Assembly (NCBI GenBank): GCA_019635415.1
Contig: JAHBZN010000004.1
Coordinates: 124,001-188,000 of the forward strand
Direction: 5' to 3'
Source: Ramlibacter sp.
GTDB lineage: Bacteria > Pseudomonadota > Gammaproteobacteria > Burkholderiales > Burkholderiaceae_C
DNA: 64,000 nt
Position 1 is the stretch's first letter; the number at the start of each line of letters is the position of its first letter. A program made the position numbers and the translations under genes. Positions 27,071-34,752 of the stretch are shown here, one piece after another. The notes beneath the pieces were generated by a model that ran no database searches, was not told the origin of the DNA, and worked only from the letters and a program-made list of their open reading frames with translations.

Positions 27071-28146
27071 TACGGTGACAGTGGGATGACTGTTTTTTGA
27101 CAGTTTTCCGTGGTTTCGTGACAGCCATGTGACACCGGAACAAGGTGGCTGGCAAACGACTGTGTGGCCTGCTCCCAGCTGAAGGCCAGCGCGCGGGCCC
27201 TGGCTTCATGCCGCGGGATGGCCAGCGTAGCGTAACAGGCCTGCAGCAGGTCCTCGTGCAGCACCCCGCCGTGCGCAGGGGATTCGCCCAGCACTTCCAG
27301 CGGCCCGTCCACCGGGTAAGCCGCCACCGGCGTGCCCGTGGCCATGGCCTCCAGCATCACCAGGCCAAAGGTCTCGGAGCGGCTGGGAAACACGAACAGG
27401 TCGGCTGCCGCGTAGACGCGGGCCAGTTCGTCGCGCGGCAGCAGGCCCAGCCAGCGGACCTGGGGAAAGCGCTGCTTGAGCTGAGCTTCCAGCGGTCCGA
27501 CGCCGCAGACCACCTTGGTCCCCGGGAACTCGAGCTGCAGGAAGGCTTCGATGTTCTTTTCATAGGACACCCGCCCCACGAACAGGGCCACGGGCCGCGG
27601 CAGCCGGCCCATGAGCGCGTGCTCCTGCGGCAGTTCCTCGAAGCGGAACAACTGCGTGTCCACGCCATGGGTCCAGGCCCGCAGGTTGCGGAATCCACGC
27701 TGCTCGAGCATGCGCAGCACGCCCTGCGTGGGCACCATGACACCGGACGAGGGTTTGTGGAAATGCCGGAACAGGGCGTAACCCCAGGACAGCGGCACCT
27801 TCAGGGCCGCGTTCAGGATCTCCGGAAACTTGGTATGAAACGCCGTGGTGAAACGCCAGCCCCGCTCCAGGCAATGCGCCCGCGCGGCCCACCCCAGGGG
27901 GCCTTCGGTGGCCAGGTGGATGGCTTCGGGCTGCAGGCGATCCAGCCGCGCCGCCAGCTCGCGCCGTGGCCGCACGGCGAGATCGATGCCGGCGTAGCCC
28001 GGACAAGGCCGCGTGCGGAACAGGCCGGGGTGGATCACCTCGACCTCGTGCCCCGCCCGGCCCAGTTGCTGCACCAGTTCGACCAGCGTGGTGACCACGC
28101 CATTGACCTGGGGCTGCCAAGCGTCCGTGACCAGCGCAATTTTCAT
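27070..28146 (-). CDS. agt: Agt-like glycolipid glycosyltransferase (GT4 family)
   Basis: 358 residues of the GT-B fold. The N-terminus ALVTDAWQPQVNGVVTTL is typical of this GT4 branch; the acceptor side shows PCPGYAGIDLA. The C-terminal domain has FVGRVSYEKNIEAF and the E-x7-E pair E258/E266 in SETFGLVMLEAM. In Agrobacterium, Agt adds glucose or glucuronic acid to diacylglycerol to make phosphorus-free glycolipids under phosphate starvation. The immediate PlcP-like upstream neighbour (ATGA overlap) supports this function. The C-terminal tail after residue 337 is encoded by the Pho-box array. A generic mannosyltransferase-like role cannot be excluded by sequence alone. Confidence 0.82.
   Translation of the reverse strand: MKIALVTDAWQPQVNGVVTTLVELVQQLGRAGHEVEVIHPGLFRTRPCPGYAGIDLAVRPRRELAARLDRLQPEAIHLATEGPLGWAARAHCLERGWRFTTAFHTKFPEILNAALKVPLSWGYALFRHFHKPSSGVMVPTQGVLRMLEQRGFRNLRAWTHGVDTQLFRFEELPQEHALMGRLPRPVALFVGRVSYEKNIEAFLQLEFPGTKVVCGVGPLEAQLKQRFPQVRWLGLLPRDELARVYAAADLFVFPSRSETFGLVMLEAMATGTPVAAYPVDGPLEVLGESPAHGGVLHEDLLQACYATLAIPRHEARARALAFSWEQATQSFASHLVPVSHGCHETTENCQKTVIPLSP
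27075..27135 (-). promoter_or_regulatory. Pho-box array inside the agt-like gene, upstream of ppk1
   Basis: Minus-strand heptamers GTGTCAC and CTGTCAC start at 27135 and 27124; CTGTCAA, CAGTCAT and CTGTCAC start at 27103, 27092 and 27081. Spacings are 11, 21, 11 and 11 bp. The upstream pair (27135-27118) leaves room for a -10 (AAAACT, 27107-27102, weak) and a leader of about 25 nt. The downstream three would place a -10 at or inside the ppk1 start codon and so may only add PhoB binding. The array encodes roughly the last 21 residues of the upstream protein. Confidence 0.6.
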
Positions 28147-29012
28147 GATGCCACCGCCCTTGCCACGCGCTGGCTCACTGCCTGCGGGGCTTCCCAGTGC
28201 ACGAGCTCGAGATGGCCGTCCAGGTGCTCCACCAGCGCGGTCCGGCTTTCCACCCAGTCGCCGTCGTTGCAGTACAGCGTGCCATGGATGTCCCGCATCT
28301 CGGCGCGGTGGATGTGCCCGCAGACCACGCCCTGGTGACCGCGCTTGCGTGCCTCGGCGGCCACCGCCACCTCAAAATCCGTCACGTAGTTCAGCGCCTT
28401 CTTGACCTTGTGCTTCAGGTAGGCCGACAGCGACCAGTACGGCAACCCCAGCCGGCCCCGCAGGTGGTTGAGGTAGCGGTTGAGCTTGAGGGTGAACTCG
28501 TACAGGTTGTCCCCAACGTAGGCCAGCCACTTGGCGCACTGGATCACGCCATCGAAATAGTCCCCGTGGATGACCCAGAGCTTGCGGCCGTCGGCCGTCT
28601 GGTGCACGGCCTCGTCGATGACCTCGATCCCGCCGAACTGATGGCCGATGAACTCCCGAGCGAACTCGTCGTGGTTGCCCGGCACGTACACCACCCGGCA
28701 GCCCTTGCGCGCCCGGCGCAGCAGCTTCTGCACCACGTCGTTGTGGGCCTGGGGCCAATACCAGCGGCGGCGCAGCTGCCAGCCATCGACGATGTCCCCT
28801 ACCAGGTAGAGATAGTCGCTCGGGTAGGCCTTGAGGAATGCCAGCAACGCCTCGGCCTGGCAGCCCGGCGTGCCCAGATGGAGGTCCGATATGAAAACCG
28901 CCCGGTAAAGCGGGCGGCCAGAGTCTTCATCGCGGTCGGCGCCGCCATCGGCGCCGAAGCCACCCCAGGAGCCCAGGGCATCGAAGGCGACGGAGCCGGT
29001 CAGTGCCCTCAT
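28143..29012 (-). CDS. plcP: PlcP-like metallophosphoesterase (phospholipase C for lipid remodelling)
   Basis: 289 residues, calcineurin-type phosphoesterase related to LpxH. Metal ligands visible: D43/H45 in ISDLHLGT, D73 in VGDIVDGW, N113/H114 in PGNHDE, H149 in VIHGD, and H233/H235 in CGHIH. The stretch RRRWYWPQAHNDVVQKLLR matches my memory of Sinorhizobium PlcP (SMc00171), which cleaves phosphatidylcholine and related lipids to diacylglycerol when phosphate is scarce. The start ATG at 29012 overlaps the olsB-like TGA (ATGA) and its TGA overlaps the agt-like ATG. LpxH activity (UDP-2,3-diacylglucosamine hydrolysis) is the alternative, less likely in this setting. Confidence 0.83.
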   Translation of the reverse strand: MRALTGSVAFDALGSWGGFGADGGADRDEDSGRPLYRAVFISDLHLGTPGCQAEALLAFLKAYPSDYLYLVGDIVDGWQLRRRWYWPQAHNDVVQKLLRRARKGCRVVYVPGNHDEFAREFIGHQFGGIEVIDEAVHQTADGRKLWVIHGDYFDGVIQCAKWLAYVGDNLYEFTLKLNRYLNHLRGRLGLPYWSLSAYLKHKVKKALNYVTDFEVAVAAEARKRGHQGVVCGHIHRAEMRDIHGTLYCNDGDWVESRTALVEHLDGHLELVHWEAPQAVSQRVARAVAS

Positions 29013-29839
29013 TGCCCCCCCAGGAAGTGCTTGCGGTAACGCGGCGGCAAGTCCGCGATGCGCATCAGCATCGGCAGGTCGGCGGTGTTGAAGTCCGGGT
29101 CCCAGGCCGGCGGGCCCAGCACCTTGGCGCCCAGGCGCAGGTAGCCGCGGATCAGCGCCGGGGCTTCGATGTCCAGCGAGCCGTCGAGCACATCCACCGG
29201 CAAGGCCAGCCGCGGTCGCACGTGGTACTCGATCGGGGCCAGATGCGTCTGGCGCACCTGGTTCCAGATGCTGGCCGCGAAGTCGCCGCTGACCACGCCG
29301 TTGTGCAGCATCGGGATGCTGGCGCAGCCGATCATGGTGTCGAGCTGGTTGCGCACCATGAATTCGGCCAGCGCGCCCCACAGGGCCAGGATCACCCCGC
29401 CGTGGCGGTGGTCCGGGTGCACGCAGCTGCGGCCCAGCTCCACCATGCGTTCGCGCAGCGCGCGCAGGCGGGTCAGGTCGAACTCCGTATCGCTGTAGGT
29501 GCTGCCCACGCGGCGCGCCTGCGCCGGCGTGAGCACGCGGTAGGTGCCGATCACCTCGAGGGTCTCGATGTCGCGCACCAGCAGGTGCTCGCAATAGTCG
29601 TCAAACAGGTCGACGTCGTGGCCCGCCAGCGGCGTGTTGAGGCGCGCGCCCATCTCCTGGGCGAACACCAGATGCCTCAGGCGCTGCGCCTGGCGGACTT
29701 CGTCCTGGTGCTGAGCCCACGAAACCGAAATACCGCCGCGCCCAGCCTCAGGGAGGATTTGACGATCGCGGCGGTGAAGTGACCCCCTGGGCAGGGAAAC
29801 GGGCGACAGCGGCAACGTGGGGTTGGGCAGTTCGTTCAT
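29009..29839 (-). CDS. olsB: OlsB-like N-acyltransferase (ornithine lipid synthesis)
   Basis: 276 residues, acyl-transferring GNAT fold. Family features: QRLRHLVFAQEMGARL, DLFDDYCEHLLVRD, VIGTYRVLTP, RMVELGRSCVHPDHRHGGVI and the acidic FDL preceding it. OlsB uses 3-hydroxyacyl-ACP to acylate ornithine, the first step to phosphorus-free ornithine lipids. OlsA, the second enzyme, is not in this window. The start at 29839 is preferred because GGAGG lies 7 nt upstream; the frame is open to 29947 but that would put the start inside the Pho array. It is first of five overlapping genes down to sixA. Related hemolysin-like acyltransferases of unknown substrate are the alternative. Confidence 0.72.
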   Translation of the reverse strand: MNELPNPTLPLSPVSLPRGSLHRRDRQILPEAGRGGISVSWAQHQDEVRQAQRLRHLVFAQEMGARLNTPLAGHDVDLFDDYCEHLLVRDIETLEVIGTYRVLTPAQARRVGSTYSDTEFDLTRLRALRERMVELGRSCVHPDHRHGGVILALWGALAEFMVRNQLDTMIGCASIPMLHNGVVSGDFAASIWNQVRQTHLAPIEYHVRPRLALPVDVLDGSLDIEAPALIRGYLRLGAKVLGPPAWDPDFNTADLPMLMRIADLPPRYRKHFLGGQ

Positions 29840-29889
29840 GCGCGGGCCTCCGGACGGGGCAGCGAAGTCATCTGGATCAGGGTGTTCAT
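29836..29889 (-). CDS. Leader peptide of 17 residues before the olsB-like gene
   Basis: Minus-strand ATG at 29889 with AAGGAG 4 nt upstream encodes MNTLIQMTSLPRPEARA and stops at a TGA that overlaps the ATG of the olsB-like gene (ATGA). The frames differ, so it is not an extension. The strong ribosome site and exact stop-start overlap resemble a translated leader that couples or tunes downstream translation. It has no Trp/His run that would mark classical attenuation. Could be chance, but it fits the overlapping style of the whole operon. Confidence 0.5.
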   Translation of the reverse strand: MNTLIQMTSLPRPEARA

Positions 29890-29918
29890 GGCTTCTCCTT
29901 GTCGCTGTGGATGGGCCA

Positions 29919-29974
29919 AGTGTGTGATCAAGCGGTGACACCGCCATGTCAAAACCATGGCAGATTCATGACAG
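29919..29974 (-). promoter_or_regulatory. Pho-box array of the olsB-plcP-agt-ppk1-sixA operon
   Basis: Minus-strand heptamers CTGTCAT, CTGCCAT, TTGACAT and GTGTCAC start at 29974, 29963, 29952 and 29941: four steps of exactly 11 bp, the third degenerate. Ten bases after the last lies CACACT (29924-29919), a weak -10. The start would be near 29912, giving a short leader with AAGGAG before the leader peptide. Good match to a double Pho box; not experimentally known here. Confidence 0.7.
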
Positions 29975-30042
29975 AAATGGACTGAAGCCCCCGCCAGACG
30001 GGCACCATGCGCTATGAAATCAGGAGCATTGCATGTGGTCGC

Positions 30043-30075
30043 TTGTCATACTCCAATAGTTCAATAATAATTGAA
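30043..30075 (+). promoter_or_regulatory. arsR promoter with overlapping ArsR-type operator
   Basis: TTGTCA (30043-30048), 17 bp, AATAAT (30066-30071) forms a strong sigma70 promoter. The inverted repeat TTCAAT-AATA-ATTGAA (30060-30075) covers the -10, as expected for an ArsR repressor site. The -10 ends 6 nt before the ATG at 30078, so the transcript is probably leaderless or nearly so. Confidence 0.75.
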
Positions 30076-30077
30076 TT

Positions 30078-30431
30078 ATGAAAATGACTCTCCCCCCCGT
30101 TGCGGTCGATGAAGCCATCGCGGTCAAGTCGCTGGCCGCGCTGGCCCAAGCCCAGCGGCTGCGGGCCTTTCGCGCCCTGGTGGTCGCCGGGCCGGATGGC
30201 CTGACGCCAGGCGCCATCGCGGAGCAGCTCGGCGTGGCGCCCAGCGCCCTGTCTTTTCACCTGAAGGAGCTCGCCCATGCCGGCCTGGTCAGCAGCGAGC
30301 CGCGGGGCCGCAACCTGATCTACCGCGCCAGCTTCGAGCAGATGAACGCCCTGCTGGCCTACCTGACCGAGCACTGCTGCCAGGGTGAGCGCTGCGAGGT
30401 CACCGCGTCCACCCCCTGTTCCACCTGTTGA
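30078..30431 (+). CDS. arsR: ArsR/SmtB family arsenic-responsive repressor
   Basis: 117 residues, winged helix-turn-helix: LAALAQAQRLRAFRALVVAG, then GLTPGAIAEQLGVAPSALS (recognition helix) and HLKELAHAGLVSSEPRGRNLIYR (wing). The metal sensor is likely the C-terminal Cys cluster CCQGERC plus CSTC rather than the classical ELCVCDL site in helix 3, which is absent. This resembles ArsR variants that bind As(III) through C-terminal Cys. The start at 30078 could instead be the ATG at 30084. It heads an arsenic operon and has its own operator over the -10. Confidence 0.93.
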   Translation: MKMTLPPVAVDEAIAVKSLAALAQAQRLRAFRALVVAGPDGLTPGAIAEQLGVAPSALSFHLKELAHAGLVSSEPRGRNLIYRASFEQMNALLAYLTEHCCQGERCEVTASTPCSTC

Positions 30432-30440
30432 GGAGCCCCC

Positions 30441-30938
30441 ATGAAACGCTTCCACGTCCATCTCCACGTTGACGACCTTTCGAGAAACATCGCTTTCTAC
30501 TCGGCGCTGTTTGAACAGCCCCCGGCGCGCAGCGAAAGCGACTACGCCAAATGGATGCTCGACGACCCGCCGGTCAACTTTGCGATCTCCACGCGGGGTG
30601 ACAAGCCCGGCGTCGACCACCTGGGCATCCAGGTGAGTTCGCAGGAGGAACTGGCCGCGCTCAAGGACAGCGCGTCGCGCGCCGGCATGGCCCTGCTGGA
30701 CGAAGGCGAAACCACCTGCTGCTATGCCCGCAGCGACAAATACTGGCTGACCGACCCCCAGGGCATGGCCTGGGAGCAGTTCCAGACGCTCGACGCCATT
30801 GCCGTGTTCAACGAGGCGAGGCCCACAGCACCCGCTGCCTCTGCACCCGCTGCCGCCGCACCGGCAACTGCCGCCTGCTGCGCCGGCTCCGCCCGGGCCA
30901 GCGCGCCCGCCGACGCCCCTGCCAAAGCCTGCTGCTGA
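30441..30938 (+). CDS. arsI: ArsI/CadI family C-As lyase
   Basis: 165 residues. Vicinal-oxygen-chelate dioxygenase fold starting MKRFHVHLHVDDLSRNIAFY. Likely Fe ligands are His5/His7, His60 (VDHLGIQV) and Glu112 (WEQFQ); the vicinal thiols Cys93-Cys94 in TTCCYARSDKYW match the arsenic-binding pair of ArsI. ArsI demethylates trivalent organoarsenicals such as MAs(III). The last 40 or so residues are an Ala/Pro-rich tail with two further CC pairs. It lies 9 bp after arsR and 8 bp before arsC. Confidence 0.93.
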   Translation: MKRFHVHLHVDDLSRNIAFYSALFEQPPARSESDYAKWMLDDPPVNFAISTRGDKPGVDHLGIQVSSQEELAALKDSASRAGMALLDEGETTCCYARSDKYWLTDPQGMAWEQFQTLDAIAVFNEARPTAPAASAPAAAAPATAACCAGSARASAPADAPAKACC

Positions 30939-30946
30939 GGAACGCC

Positions 30947-31468
30947 ATGAGCCACACCCCCGTCAACGTGCTGTTCCTGTGCACCCACAACTCGGCCCGC
31001 AGCATCCTCGCGGAAGCCCTTCTCAACCACATCGGGCAAGGCCGCTTCAAGGGCTTCTCGGCGGGCAGCAGTCCGCGCGAGAACCAGCAGCCCAACCCCC
31101 TGGGCCTGCAGGTCCTGCGGGCCGCCGGCATTTCCACCGACGGCCTGCGCAGCAAGAGCTGGGACGAGTTTGCCCTGCCCGATGCACCGCACATGGACCT
31201 CGTCATCACTGTCTGCGACAACGCCGCGGGCGAGGTCTGCCCGTACTGGCCGGGCCAGCCCGCCACGGCCCACTGGGGCTATGCCGACCCGTCGGCCATC
31301 GTCGGCAGCGACGAGCAAAAGCTCGAAGCCTTCCGCCAGACCCTGCACGCCATCCACCGCCGCCTGGAACTCCTGGTCAGCCTGCCCGAGGGAGCGGTCG
31401 ACCGGCTGGCCCTGCAGACGCGCGCCCGCGACCTGGCCCACCAGGCCCCGGCCGAAGCCCTGCCATGA
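30947..31468 (+). CDS. arsC: Arsenate reductase, low-molecular-weight phosphatase type
   Basis: 173 residues. P-loop CTHNSARS (C-x5-R, nucleophile Cys12), FKGFSAGSSP, and the redox pair Cys90 and Cys98 in VCDNAAGEVCPYWPG. This is the three-Cys thioredoxin-coupled class (pI258 type), reducing As(V) to As(III). Trx is encoded at 8733 in this window. The TGA overlaps the ATG of the next gene (ATGA). Confidence 0.95.
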   Translation: MSHTPVNVLFLCTHNSARSILAEALLNHIGQGRFKGFSAGSSPRENQQPNPLGLQVLRAAGISTDGLRSKSWDEFALPDAPHMDLVITVCDNAAGEVCPYWPGQPATAHWGYADPSAIVGSDEQKLEAFRQTLHAIHRRLELLVSLPEGAVDRLALQTRARDLAHQAPAEALP

Positions 31469-32334
31469 GCCTGCTCCTGACCCTCCTGCTGCCCGTCTCG
31501 GTACTGGCCAGCCTGGGCGCCTTCGCTTGGGCCCGGGCCAGTGGCGGTTCCATGGAACTCGCGGTCCTCGGGACCAGCCTGGTGACGCTGGGCACCGCCC
31601 TGTGGCTGGAGCGCCGACATCCCTACCACCCTGACTGGAACCGCCCCCGGGGCGACGCCGCCACCGACTGGCTGAGCTTCGCCGTGCTCGCGGGCGCGGT
31701 TCAACCCCTGCTCAAATGGGGCTCGCCGCTGGTCGTGCTTGCGGTCTACCAGTGGACCGGCAAGCCCGCTGGCTTCCTTTCCGGCCAGCCGTTCGCGGTC
31801 CAGCTGCTGGCCGTGGCGCTGCTGGCGGAGTTGGGCAAGTACTGGGTTCATCGCTGGCATCACAGCGTGCCCGCGCTTTGGTGGCTGCATGCGCTGCACC
31901 ATGGCAGCGAAAGGCTGTACACCCTCAACAACTTCCGGGTGCACCCCCTGGAATACGCGATCAAGCACACGCTCAGCCTGCTGCCGCTGATGTGGTGGGG
32001 CGTCCCCGCCGACGTCCTGCTGGGCTACGTGGCGCTGACCCAGCCGGTGCAGATGCTCCAGCATGCCAACCTGCCGCTGCGCCACGGCTGGTTGAACCAT
32101 GTGTTCAGCACCAACGCCCTGCACCGCTGGCATCACTCCGGCCTGCGCCATGAAGGCGACTGCAACTTTGGCAGCGCGCTGGTGGTCTGGGACAAGGTGT
32201 TCGGCACCTACCGCCCTGCGGGCCAGCAGGCGCCCGCGCGCATCGGCCTGTACAGCGTTGGCAGCTACCCGGCGAACCAGCCGTTTTTCCGGCAGGTGCT
32301 GTCGATGTTCCAACCGGCCTGCTGCAGAACATGA
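31465..32334 (+). CDS. Fatty acid hydroxylase/sterol desaturase family membrane protein
   Basis: 289 residues with about four to five hydrophobic segments and the three His boxes of the di-iron superfamily: HRWHH (129-133), HALHH (142-146) and HRWHH (220-224). The enzymes oxidise lipid or aliphatic substrates. It is placed between arsC and an aquaporin with ATGA overlaps on both sides, which is unusual. Its link to arsenic is unknown; it might modify membrane lipids or an organoarsenical. It ends in a Cys pair (ACCRT) like the neighbouring ArsI tail. Confidence 0.85.
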   Translation: MSLLLTLLLPVSVLASLGAFAWARASGGSMELAVLGTSLVTLGTALWLERRHPYHPDWNRPRGDAATDWLSFAVLAGAVQPLLKWGSPLVVLAVYQWTGKPAGFLSGQPFAVQLLAVALLAELGKYWVHRWHHSVPALWWLHALHHGSERLYTLNNFRVHPLEYAIKHTLSLLPLMWWGVPADVLLGYVALTQPVQMLQHANLPLRHGWLNHVFSTNALHRWHHSGLRHEGDCNFGSALVVWDKVFGTYRPAGQQAPARIGLYSVGSYPANQPFFRQVLSMFQPACCRT

Positions 32335-33014
32335 GCGCGACTCAACATCCCGCGCCGCTGGCTCGGCAGGCGCTGGCCGAGTTTGTGGGCACGGCCGGCC
32401 TGCTGTGCGCTGTCATCGGCTCCGGCATCATGGGTGAGCGCCTGGCGGGTGGCAACGTCGCCTTGGCCCTGCTGGCGAACACGCTGGCCACCGTGTTCGC
32501 GCTGTATGTGCTGATCGAAACCCTGGGCCCCGTCAGCGGCGCGCACTTCAATCCGGTGGTGACCCTGGTCTTGATGTCGGATCGGGGGATAGCCCAGGAC
32601 CGGCGGCCACTTTCAGCTATTGTTTTCATAGCAAGCCAGCTCGCGGGCGCGGTGGCGGGGGCCTGGCTGGCGCACGCCATGTTCGGCCTGGACCTGCTGC
32701 AGCTCAGCGGCAAACTGCGCGATGGCCCCGCCCAATGGCTGGCTGAAGGCGTGGCCACGGCAGGCCTGGTGTTCGTGATCCGGCGCGCTCCGTCCGGCAA
32801 GGCCGCGGCACTGGTGGCCTGCTACATCGGCGCGGCCTACTGGTTCACGGCCAGCACCTCGTTTGCCAACCCGGCCGCCGTGCTGGGCCGCCTGCTCAGC
32901 GACAGCTTTGCCGGGATTGCGCCGGCCAGCGCCCCCGGCTTCGTGCTGGCGCAGTGCGTGGGCGCGTGGGCTGGGTCACAGCTGGCCCGCCGGCTCGCGC
33001 CCGTCAGCTCTTGA
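32331..33014 (+). CDS. aqpS: Aquaporin/MIP family channel, AqpS-like
   Basis: 227 residues, about six membrane segments. The first pore motif is NPV (74-76, HFNPVV) and the second NPA (180-182, FANPAAV). The Arg that normally follows the second NPA is Ala183, which widens the selectivity filter. S. meliloti AqpS, encoded in an ars operon without an efflux pump, lets As(III) leave by diffusion; this gene ends an operon of the same logic. The codons for residues 96-101 coincide with a perfect 17-bp dispersed repeat (32616-32632). It overlaps the convergent ABC permease end by 11 bp. Confidence 0.9.
   Translation: MSATQHPAPLARQALAEFVGTAGLLCAVIGSGIMGERLAGGNVALALLANTLATVFALYVLIETLGPVSGAHFNPVVTLVLMSDRGIAQDRRPLSAIVFIASQLAGAVAGAWLAHAMFGLDLLQLSGKLRDGPAQWLAEGVATAGLVFVIRRAPSGKAAALVACYIGAAYWFTASTSFANPAAVLGRLLSDSFAGIAPASAPGFVLAQCVGAWAGSQLARRLAPVSS
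32616..32632. repeat. 17-bp dispersed repeat in aqpS
   Basis: GCTAT TGTTTTC ATAGC, perfect 5-bp inverted arms. It encodes AIVFIA within a transmembrane segment of the channel. Confidence 0.5.
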
Positions 33015-33773
33015 GCCGGTAGCCGGTCTTCAGAATCCAGGTAACGATGCCCAGGGCCACCACGAGAAACACCGTGGTCATGCCCAGGCTGAGCGCGAGG
33101 CTCACGTCCGACAGGCCGTAGAAGGCCCAGCGGAACCCGCTGATCAGGTAGACCACAGGGTTGAACAGCGCCACCGTCTGCCAGACCGGCGGCAGCATGC
33201 TGATGGAATAGAAGCTGCCCCCGAGGAACGTCAGCGGCGTGATGATCAGCAGCGGGACCACCTGCAGCTTCTCGAAGCCATCGGCCCAGATGCCGATGAT
33301 GAAGCCGATCAGGCTGAACGTCACCGCCGTGAGCACCAGGAACAGCAACATCCACACCGGGTGGGCGATGTGCAGCGGCACGAACAGTGCCGCGGTCGCC
33401 AGGATGATCAGGCCCACCAGCACCGACTTGGTGGCCGCCGCGCCCACGTAGCTCAGCAGGATCTCCAGGTACGACACCGGCGCCGACAGCAGCTCGTAGA
33501 TCGTGCCGGTGAACTTGGGGAAATAGATGCCGAACGAGGCGTTGGAGATGCTCTGCGTGAGCAGCGAAAGCATGATCAGGCCCGGCACGATGAACGCGCC
33601 GTAGCTGATGCCCTCGACATGCGGGATGCGCGAGCCGATCGCCGCGCCAAACACCACGAAGTACAGCGAGGTCGAGATCACCGGAGAGATGATGCTCTGC
33701 GTCAGCGTGCGGAAGGTGCGCGCCATCTCGAAACGGTAGATGGCACGGATGGCGTGCCAGTTGAGGCCGAAAA

Positions 33774-33777
<4 letters not shown>
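33004..33777 (-). CDS. ABC-2 type transporter permease (YadH-like)
   Basis: 257 residues, six membrane segments, ABC-2 permease signature in the second half (TFLGGSFYSISMLPPVWQTVALFNPVVYLI). It forms an exporter with the ATPase encoded just upstream (4-bp ATGA overlap). The YadGH-type substrate is not known. It is convergent with aqpS. Confidence 0.92.
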
Positions 33778-34709
<932 letters not shown>

Positions 34710-34752
34710 GCGCGCAAGGATAGCGCACCCCCGCCATCCGGGCGGCCGGGGG

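Noticed and set aside
29840..29947. N-terminal extension of the OlsB-like protein to 29947
   Set aside because: It lies across the leader peptide and part of the Pho array; GGAGG at normal spacing marks 29839.
30799..31464. In-frame upstream extension of the fatty-acid-hydroxylase-like gene across arsI and arsC
   Set aside because: The translation is low-complexity Pro/Arg/His, overlaps two well-supported genes, and the ATGA start at 31465 explains the gene.
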